A DNA stretch of 29,234 bases from Flavobacteriales bacterium UBA3431 (GTDB taxonomy: Bacteria; Bacteroidota; Bacteroidia; Flavobacteriales; Schleiferiaceae): contig DFSS01000018.1 of the NCBI GenBank assembly GCA_002381225.1, positions 49,871-79,104 on the forward strand, in the 5' to 3' direction. The notes beneath the pieces are model-generated. The model was given only the letters and a program-made list of their open reading frames with translations. It ran no database searches and was not told the origin of the DNA. The translations under genes and the position numbers were made by a program. The first letter of the stretch is position 1; each line of letters opens with the position of its first letter. Below are positions 23,482-29,234 of this stretch, piece by piece.

Positions 23482-24246
23482 GGTCATCGCCTTGTAGATG
23501 GACTGTGCTGCACCAAATACCACCACAGCCACCAGAATCCACCGCACATAGGGTTGCGCTTTGGGGATGCGAACGATGTAGCGTCCTCCAATCCAGGCTC
23601 CCAGCATAGAACCTAGGGCGAGAATTAAACCAGGCCGCCATTCGACCAGGCCGCTTTGGATGTAGAGGATTCCTGCGGGAAGGGCCAATACCAAGGCCAT
23701 GAGTAGCTTGATCACATTGGCATCGCGCAAGCTCCATCGGTCGGCCAACACCAACACGGAGAGCATGAGGATCCCGATGCCCATTTGAATGTAGCCGCCA
23801 TAAAAGCCAATTGCGAAGAATAACAGGGCACTTTGCCAGGGGCGCAGTCGCCGCAAAACTTCGGAAGGACCGCCCCATGCCTCAGGCTTCCAGAAAAGGG
23901 TCACCAGCATACCGACCATGACAATGGCTAAAGACCATTCCATGCCGTCGGCGCTCACCTGCGAGCCGAGCCATCCGCCTGCAAAGGATCCCAACAGTGT
24001 GGGAAGGATGAGCCCTTTTCCACGGTGCAAGAGGTAGCGCTTTCGTGCGCTGGGCCGAACGCTGGTGATGCTCGTAAAGGTTTGCAGAATGACGCCGACG
24101 CGGTTCGTGGCATTGGCCACCGCCCCATCAAGCCCCCCAAAGAGCAGGAGACTAACAGTGATCGCCGAGCCGTTTCCCGCCAACGTGTTGACGATGCCGG
24201 CGAGGCAACCGCCTAGAAAAAAAAGGAGATCCATTTCCCAGCTCAT
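23479..24246 (-). CDS. TauE/SafE-family (YfcA-like) permease
   Basis: A 255-residue membrane protein of the TauE/SafE family. It has the duplicated hallmark GCLAGIVNTLAGNGSAIT near the N-terminus and GFYGGYIQMGIGI in the second half, with about seven to eight hydrophobic segments. Characterised members export sulfite, sulfoacetate or similar sulfur anions, but YfcA-like members have no proven substrate. The frame opens at 24387; I chose the ATG at 24246 because it begins at the first membrane segment and a TATCTTTG element ends six bases upstream. The ATG at 24234 is possible. First gene of permease-ZIP-tpx and divergent from the lipoprotein at 24298. Confidence 0.88.
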   Translation of the reverse strand: MSWEMDLLFFLGGCLAGIVNTLAGNGSAITVSLLLFGGLDGAVANATNRVGVILQTFTSITSVRPSARKRYLLHRGKGLILPTLLGSFAGGWLGSQVSADGMEWSLAIVMVGMLVTLFWKPEAWGGPSEVLRRLRPWQSALLFFAIGFYGGYIQMGIGILMLSVLVLADRWSLRDANVIKLLMALVLALPAGILYIQSGLVEWRPGLILALGSMLGAWIGGRYIVRIPKAQPYVRWILVAVVVFGAAQSIYKAMT

Positions 24247-24252
24247 GCCCCC

Positions 24253-24260
24253 CAAAGATA
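24253..24260 (-). promoter_or_regulatory. TATCTTTG promoter element for the permease operon
   Basis: A perfect TAnnTTTG on the minus strand ends six bases before the chosen ATG, separated by a G5C run. No upstream TTG at the expected spacing. It supports the ATG at 24246 as the start. Confidence 0.5.
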
Positions 24261-24271
24261 GGGGAGGGTTG

Positions 24272-24279
24272 TACCTTTG
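24272..24279 (+). promoter_or_regulatory. TACCTTTG promoter element for the lipoprotein/RlmL-like/pfkA/priA run
   Basis: A perfect TAnnTTTG ends 18 bases before the ATG at 24298, back to back with the minus-strand element at 24253-24260. No TTG is present at the expected upstream spacing. Confidence 0.5.
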
Positions 24280-24297
24280 AATGATTCCATTTTGACC

Positions 24298-24669
24298 ATG
24301 AACAAAGCGTTTCTTACTCTTTCTTTTGCCGGATTTATTTGGGCGTGTAGCCCAGTGTCCGAATCTGAGACCCCGAATGCATCCCATCCGTTGCCGTATG
24401 AGTATGCGGCTTGGCTGGATACTATCGAACTCGGCGAAGAGCGGCTTTACACGCTGCGGTATACCTTAGTTGGAGGGGATACGGACACCTCGGTGGCCTA
24501 CCGCATTCAGTTGTTTGCCAAGTCTTCCACGTCGGTGGACACCCTGGTGGAATACCTAGCTGCAGGAGATAGTCTCCACGGCGAATATGTCTTTGTAGAC
24601 ATGCCCGTGAGCCTTGGGCCTGCGGCCTTTTCTACATCGGTGCAACCTTTTTCTCCTGATGGCGAATAA
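24298..24669 (+). CDS. Small lipoprotein of unknown function
   Basis: A 123-residue lipoprotein: MNK, a hydrophobic run, then IWAC with Cys17; a Trp at the -2 position is unusual for a lipobox. The mature part has alternating strands (LYTLRYTLVGG, VAYRIQLFAKS, GEYVFVDMPVSLG) suggestive of a small beta-sandwich. No family recognised. The ATG at 24298 begins the signal peptide; the frame extends to a TTG at 24277 inside the promoter element. Its end overlaps the next gene by 11 bases, so translation is probably coupled. Confidence 0.78.
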   Translation: MNKAFLTLSFAGFIWACSPVSESETPNASHPLPYEYAAWLDTIELGEERLYTLRYTLVGGDTDTSVAYRIQLFAKSSTSVDTLVEYLAAGDSLHGEYVFVDMPVSLGPAAFSTSVQPFSPDGE

Positions 24670-25801
24670 CCACCCCCCCGATGAGGTTTTCATCGCCAAA
24701 ACCCTTATGGGTCTCGAAGATGTCCTCCGGGATGAATTGTTGAAGCTCGGGGCACGCGACCTCACGCCCATGACCCGCGCGGTCAAATTCAAGGGTGATT
24801 TGGGATTTCTTTACAAGGCCAACCTATGCTTGGGCACCGCGGCGCGAATTCTGCGCCCCATCAAATACATTGAAGTGACCACCCCGGAAGAACTGCTGAT
24901 GGGAGTTCAGAAAATCCCATGGGAGAAATGGTTCCATCCGGATAAAACCTTTGCCGTGTATGCCTCGGGGAGCCACCCTGCGTTCTCTCATACGGGGTAT
25001 GCGGCCTTGGTCGTCAAGGATGGCATTGTGGACCGCTTCCGCATCAAAACGGGCAAGCGCCCCTCCGTCGACCGAGAGTTTGCCGACATCCGTATTGAAC
25101 TGCACCTGAATAAACGCCATTGCACCGTGAGTTTGGACGCTTCCGGGGAATCCCTGCACAAACGCGGTTATCGCCAAGAGATGACCATGGCTCCCATGAG
25201 CGAGGTGTTGGCCAATGGACTCCTTCGTCTTACCGGCTACCGAGGCGATCGTGCACTCTATGATCCGATGTGCGGTTCAGGCACCTTGGCCATTGAAGCC
25301 GCCATCATTGCCGACCGCCTGCCGGCGGGGATCTACCGCAAATCGTTTGGATTCATGCACTGGTTGGACTACGACAAGGAATTGCATGCCACCATTGAAG
25401 CGGCCGCTTTGAAGCGAATTTCGGAATCTTCCATGCCCATTTTTGCGTCGGATATCGATCGACGTGCCTTGGATGTGGCCGAGACCAATGCCGTGGCTGC
25501 CCTGGTCGATGAGCGCATCACGTGGTCGGTGGAGGCCTTTGAAAACACCCGGCCTCCGGCGGAACGGGGCATGCTGGTCATCAACCCGCCATACGGACGT
25601 CGTCTGGAAACCGATGTAGAGGAGACTTTCAGCCGCATCGGAGCGCACCTGCGAGCCCACTACGCCGGATGGACGGCGTGGGTCGTCATTCCGAGCGCGG
25701 CGGCGAACAAAGCGATTCAAATGAAGGCGACGCAGCGTATTCCCTTCCAGAATGGAGATTTGGATTGCATGTGGCAACAGTTTGATATTTACGCATCATG
25801 A
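24659..25801 (+). CDS. THUMP-domain class I RNA methyltransferase (RlmL/TrmN-like)
   Basis: A 380-residue protein. Residues about 45-160 form a THUMP RNA-binding domain (AVKFKGDLGFLYKANLC, ELHLNKRHCTVSLD), followed by the conserved HKRGYR (167-172). The SAM-binding motif is DPMCGSGT (202-209), the acidic loop is ASDID (263-267) and the catalytic motif is NPPYG (309-313), as in N2-guanine methyltransferases. It resembles the N-terminal half of E. coli RlmL (23S rRNA G2445) and archaeal/Thermus TrmN (tRNA); the RlmK half is absent. Which RNA is modified cannot be decided. The start at 24659 overlaps the lipoprotein gene; its stop overlaps pfkA by four bases. Confidence 0.9.
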   Translation: MANNHPPDEVFIAKTLMGLEDVLRDELLKLGARDLTPMTRAVKFKGDLGFLYKANLCLGTAARILRPIKYIEVTTPEELLMGVQKIPWEKWFHPDKTFAVYASGSHPAFSHTGYAALVVKDGIVDRFRIKTGKRPSVDREFADIRIELHLNKRHCTVSLDASGESLHKRGYRQEMTMAPMSEVLANGLLRLTGYRGDRALYDPMCGSGTLAIEAAIIADRLPAGIYRKSFGFMHWLDYDKELHATIEAAALKRISESSMPIFASDIDRRALDVAETNAVAALVDERITWSVEAFENTRPPAERGMLVINPPYGRRLETDVEETFSRIGAHLRAHYAGWTAWVVIPSAAANKAIQMKATQRIPFQNGDLDCMWQQFDIYAS

Positions 25802-26766
25802 AACATATTGGAGTGCTCACTTCGGGCGGAGATTCCCCCGGTATGAATGCCTGTGTCCGTGCCGTGGTACGCACGGCAACCCTCAACGGCATGGAAGTCA
25901 CGGGTTTTTACCGGGGCTATGAAGGTTTGATGGAAGACGATGGTGTAGCCTTGACGCGCTACGACGTGCGCAACATTATTCACCGCGGGGGAACGTTCCT
26001 GCAAACGGCACGTTCTGCAGAATTCCGCACGCCCGAAGGCCGAGCCAAGGCTGCGGCTCACCTCCGCCAACGGGGAATCGATGGCTTGGTGGTGATTGGT
26101 GGAGATGGATCCTTCACGGGAGCCAAAATCCTCTCCGAGGAACATGGTATCGCAGTCATGGGCTGTCCAGGCACCATTGACAACGACCTTTTTGGTACCG
26201 ATTACACGATTGGCTACCAAACCGCTGTGGACACGGCCGTCGAAGCGGTAGATAAGATTCGCGATACCGCCGCCTCCCACAACCGCTTGTTTTTTGTGGA
26301 AGTGATGGGCCGAGATGCTGGATTTATTGCGCTCCGCACGGGCATCGCTGCGGGAGCAGAAGGCGTATTAATTCCCGAAACGCCGACCGATTTGAATCGA
26401 TTGGTGGCCTACCTCCAGACGGACTTTCAGAAAAAACGCCGAAGCGGGATCATCATCGTCGCCGAAGGGGACGATGGAGGTGGGGCCTACGATGTCGCCC
26501 AGAAAGTCCAGGCTCAGTTTCCTGATTGGGAAACGAAGGTCACTGTTCTCGGTCACACGCAACGTGGGGGCAAACCCAATGCCTTTGACCGCATTTTGGC
26601 GAGCCGAATGGGCCATGCCGCGGTGCTGGCATTGCATTCCGGCCGAAGCCGTGAGATGGTGGGTGTGCAAGGAAACCAAATTGCCTATGTTCCTTTGGAG
26701 CAAGCCATCAAACACCACGCGAGCATTTCGCCCTATTTGCTTGAATTGGTAGACGCCCTTTCCTAA
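25798..26766 (+). CDS. pfkA: ATP-dependent 6-phosphofructokinase
   Basis: A 322-residue PfkA. GVLTSGGDSPGMNA opens the ATP site, GGDGSFTGA (101-109) and PGTIDND (124-130, catalytic Asp128) are the core motifs, and GYQTAVDTA follows. Gly at 104 and Gly at 125 mark the ATP-using form; pyrophosphate-using enzymes carry Asp and Lys there. It phosphorylates fructose 6-phosphate in glycolysis. The HTQRGGKPNAFDR segment is the substrate-binding loop. Start in an ATGA overlap; priA follows after six bases. Confidence 0.97.
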   Translation: MKHIGVLTSGGDSPGMNACVRAVVRTATLNGMEVTGFYRGYEGLMEDDGVALTRYDVRNIIHRGGTFLQTARSAEFRTPEGRAKAAAHLRQRGIDGLVVIGGDGSFTGAKILSEEHGIAVMGCPGTIDNDLFGTDYTIGYQTAVDTAVEAVDKIRDTAASHNRLFFVEVMGRDAGFIALRTGIAAGAEGVLIPETPTDLNRLVAYLQTDFQKKRRSGIIIVAEGDDGGGAYDVAQKVQAQFPDWETKVTVLGHTQRGGKPNAFDRILASRMGHAAVLALHSGRSREMVGVQGNQIAYVPLEQAIKHHASISPYLLELVDALS

Positions 26767-26772
26767 GCGCCG

Positions 26773-29040
26773 ATGTGGGTTGAGGTGATTCTCCCCGTTC
26801 CGGTCTACAGCACCTTTACGTATGTATGGGATGCTGCCCATCCGCCCGTTCCTGGAGTGCGCGTCCATGTTGCCTTTGGCCGGCAGCGATGTCTGATGGG
26901 GGTGGTGCGCTCTGTCCTCCATGAAGCACCTGCCATGCAGGCCAAACCCATCCTTCGCGCCATTGATACCCACCCGCGAATTCAAACCCAGCAGTTAGCC
27001 CTATGGGATTGGATGGCGCATTACTACAATTGTGCCATCGGCGAGGTCATGCAAGCTGCGTTGCCCGCGTTTTTTAAGGTAGATGAGGGGGAGGAGGGTC
27101 CATTCACGATTTCAGATGGCTCCTTGGCCCATTGGCGATGGGTTGGGCGCCGAAGTGACGAAGGGCAAATTGCCCATGTATTCGGCCAATTGGGCCGGGC
27201 CGTCAAGCAATCCGAAGCCTTGCTTCAATACTTCCAATGTGCCCTCACATGGCCGGAGCGGGCCGATGATTTTTACCCTTGGATCCCCCAAACAGCGCTG
27301 CAGGCTAATGGGGTAGATACCGCCCATCTTCGTGCGCTCCAGGAAAAGGGCATCTTGGAGAAAAGCATGCGCTGGGAATCTGAGGAGCATCTTCCGGATG
27401 TCGATGCGGCACTGGCAGATTTGTCCCCGGCCCAGCAGGCCGCCCTGGAAGAGGTCCAAGACGCCTGGGCAGAGGGAAAACCCGTCTTGCTTCGCGGAAT
27501 AACGGGTAGCGGTAAAACGGAAATCTATGTCCATTTGGCGGCGCAAGCCATGGCATTGGGCCAGCACACGTTGATGCTTGTACCTGAAATCGCCCTGACC
27601 GCTCAACTCTACCGCCGGCTTGAAAAAGCGGTCGGACCGGGTCGCTTGGCGGTCTACCACAGCCAAGTTTCGGATAGCCAACGTCGGGATATTTGGGAAG
27701 CACTCGTCCGACCGGATTCCGCACCCCGTCTCATTTTAGCAGCGCGCTCAGGACTTTTCTTGCCCCTGGAACGCTTGGGTTGCCTGATTGTCGACGAAGA
27801 GCATGAAACCAGCTACAAACAGCACGATCCCGCCCCACGTTATCAAGGACGGGATGTAGCCGTTTGGCTCGCTCGGCATTTGGAGGCCGGTTTACTCCTC
27901 GGATCAGCTACGCCGAGCCTCGAAAGCTACCAGCATGCCAAGACAGGAAAATACCAGTATGTGCGCTTGGATGAGCGATTTGGGACCTCGGTGCCTCCCC
28001 AGGTGGAGATGCTGTCGCTGGTGAAATACCAGGCCCTCCAGCACATGGAAGGCCCCTTTACGCGGCCGGCCGTCGAGGCGATGGCCCAGTCCCTTGAACA
28101 GGGAAAGCAGGCCCTTGTTTTTCAGAATCGCCGCGGATATTCGCCCTTTCTCACCTGCATGGCCTGTGGGTGGACCGAACCCTGTACCGACTGCGATGTG
28201 GCTGTGACCTACCACAAGGAATCAAAATCGCTGCGTTGCCATTATTGTGGCCAGTCGCGTACGCCCAGTGCCCAATGCCCAGCGTGCCAAAAGTCAGCCT
28301 GGCAATGGCGGGGGCTCGGGACCGAGCGGGTACAGGAAACGGTCGAAGAGCTCTTCCCGCAAGCCCGTGTGCTCCGCATTGATTCGGATAGCACCCGGAA
28401 AAAAGCCGCCATGACTCAGTTTGTCGACTGGCTCGAAAAGGGGGAGGTCGATATCGTGGTGGGGACCCAAATGGTGGGCAAGGGCCTCGATATTCAGGGC
28501 CTGGATGTGGCGGTCATCCTCCAAGCGGACAACGCTTTGCAGCTGCCCGATTTCCGGGCGCATGAACGCGCGTTTCAACTGTTTACTCAAGTCGCTGGCC
28601 GCACAGGACGTCGGGATTCCCCAGGGCACGTTTACATCCAAACAGCGACCCCGGAACATCCGGTTTTGCTCGCTGTGCAGGCAGGAGATTATGAAGCGAT
28701 GGCCGACCAACTTCTACGGGATCGCCAGGCACACCATTATCCTCCATTTGTACGCATGATACGCCTCGAGATTCGGCATCGACGTGAGTATGTAGCCAGC
28801 CAGGCAGCGCATTACCTCGCGGATCAACTCAATCAAACCTTGGGGGGAGGGGTATTGGGGCCCGACGCGCCCGCAGTGGCTCGGGTCAAGAATGTTTACC
28901 TCCAGCACCTATGGCTCAAACTTCCTGTGGACCGAGGTTTGCCGACCACCAAAAAACGCCTCCGCCAAACGGTGGACCAATTGGCCTTTCATCCGGACTT
29001 TAAGTCGGTCAAGGTGGTGATGGATGTGGATCCGGCCTAG
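26773..29040 (+). CDS. priA: Primosomal protein N', replication restart helicase PriA
   Basis: A 755-residue PriA. The N-terminal 3'-end-binding domain (VEVILPVPVYSTFTYVW) is followed by a winged-helix region. The helicase core has Walker A GITGSGKTE (Gly245-Thr249 within it), DEEH (341-344) with the KQHDPAPRYQGRDVA signature, and QVAGRTGR in the second lobe. Eight zinc-binding Cys are arranged as four CxxC pairs (CMAC, CTDC, CHYC, CPAC). It restarts stalled replication forks and loads the replisome. Length matches E. coli (about 730). The start at 26773 is six bases after the pfkA stop. Confidence 0.97.
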   Translation: MWVEVILPVPVYSTFTYVWDAAHPPVPGVRVHVAFGRQRCLMGVVRSVLHEAPAMQAKPILRAIDTHPRIQTQQLALWDWMAHYYNCAIGEVMQAALPAFFKVDEGEEGPFTISDGSLAHWRWVGRRSDEGQIAHVFGQLGRAVKQSEALLQYFQCALTWPERADDFYPWIPQTALQANGVDTAHLRALQEKGILEKSMRWESEEHLPDVDAALADLSPAQQAALEEVQDAWAEGKPVLLRGITGSGKTEIYVHLAAQAMALGQHTLMLVPEIALTAQLYRRLEKAVGPGRLAVYHSQVSDSQRRDIWEALVRPDSAPRLILAARSGLFLPLERLGCLIVDEEHETSYKQHDPAPRYQGRDVAVWLARHLEAGLLLGSATPSLESYQHAKTGKYQYVRLDERFGTSVPPQVEMLSLVKYQALQHMEGPFTRPAVEAMAQSLEQGKQALVFQNRRGYSPFLTCMACGWTEPCTDCDVAVTYHKESKSLRCHYCGQSRTPSAQCPACQKSAWQWRGLGTERVQETVEELFPQARVLRIDSDSTRKKAAMTQFVDWLEKGEVDIVVGTQMVGKGLDIQGLDVAVILQADNALQLPDFRAHERAFQLFTQVAGRTGRRDSPGHVYIQTATPEHPVLLAVQAGDYEAMADQLLRDRQAHHYPPFVRMIRLEIRHRREYVASQAAHYLADQLNQTLGGGVLGPDAPAVARVKNVYLQHLWLKLPVDRGLPTTKKRLRQTVDQLAFHPDFKSVKVVMDVDPA

Positions 29041-29061
29041 TCTGATCTCCCTCTTTTTCTG

Positions 29062-29069
29062 TACATTTC
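29062..29069 (+). promoter_or_regulatory. Imperfect -7 element upstream of the last gene
   Basis: TACATTTC differs from TAnnTTTG only at the last base. It lies 13 bases before the ATG at 29083 and 34 before the ATG at 29104, in the 63-base gap after priA. Weak. Confidence 0.2.
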
Positions 29070-29103
29070 CTCTGCATTTTCAATGGACCTCAACCCTAAG
29101 CCC

Positions 29104-29234
29104 ATGCGCAACTTTCTCCTTCCTCTGATGGCCGCGGGCCTTCTCTCAGCGTGCACCCCATCCACCTCGACGCATGAAAACACAGAATTGGCCGCTTACT
29201 TCGACCATACCGGCCGAGACGATGCCTGGACGGG
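29104..29234 (+). CDS. Lipoprotein, 5' end only; possible alpha/beta hydrolase
   Basis: The frame runs off the right edge after 43 complete codons. MRNFLLPLMAAGLLSAC is a classical SPase II signal with Cys17. An in-frame ATG at 29083 would add seven residues before it. The mature start ELAAYFDHTGRDDAWTG recalls, from memory, the N-terminus of Bacteroidota proline-iminopeptidase-like hydrolases, but no catalytic region is in the window, so the function is only a guess. It is not tightly linked to priA. Confidence 0.6.
   Translation, partial: MRNFLLPLMAAGLLSACTPSTSTHENTELAAYFDHTGRDDAWT

Overview
The window is ordinary chromosomal DNA from a Gram-negative member of the Bacteroidota, most likely a Flavobacteriales-type marine lineage with fairly GC-rich DNA. 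The evidence: a large secreted protein with a type IX secretion C-terminal sorting domain, a YtxJ-type bacillithiol-system protein, an LpxK lipid A kinase, a DUF4369-like lipoprotein, a DUF5606 protein, many small SPase II lipoproteins, no clear Shine-Dalgarno use, and repeated TAnnTTTG promoter -7 elements just upstream of start codons. I saw no tRNA, rRNA, CRISPR array, insertion sequence, phage gene or att site. Coding density is very high: no gene-free stretch exceeds about 100 bases, and ten co-directional gene pairs overlap by exactly four bases (ATGA).

Layout. 1-2768 (minus): ung-rmuC-rlmB, DNA repair and rRNA methylation, with a possible convergent gene tail at 1-81. 2805-7337 (plus): a 42-residue lipoprotein missed by ordinary ORF length cut-offs, ytxJ, lipA and a 1041-residue T9SS-exported Asp-box protein, closed by a two-way terminator. 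7428-11613 (minus): miaA-lpxK-gatB and a DUF4369-like lipoprotein. 11663-11962 (plus): a small conserved-looking protein of unknown function. 11941-15111 (minus): ruvX-dapD-cca and a pRiA4b ORF-3-like protein with a very acidic tail. 15158-22201 (plus): def, a lipoprotein, DUF5606, mazG, then a polyphosphate block sixA-ppk1-ppx ending in a CBM20-like plus esterase lipoprotein. 22248-24246 (minus): a TauE/SafE-family permease, a ZIP-family metal transporter and thiol peroxidase tpx. 24298 to the end (plus): a lipoprotein, a THUMP-domain RNA methyltransferase, pfkA, priA and the first 43 codons of another lipoprotein.

How they fit together. Most genes are housekeeping: tRNA and rRNA maturation (miaA, cca, rlmB, RlmL-like), translation (gatB, def), DNA repair and replication (ung, rmuC, ruvX, priA), cofactor, envelope and lysine synthesis (lipA, lpxK, dapD), nucleotide cleaning (mazG) and glycolysis (pfkA). 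The less ordinary parts are the polyphosphate block with its histidine phosphatase and coupled surface esterase, the unknown small proteins, and a repeated promoter arrangement (TAnnTTTG, 4-6 bases, ATG) that predicts leaderless transcripts. In two cases that promoter lies inside the last codons of the preceding gene. I found no clear new defence or mobile system here.
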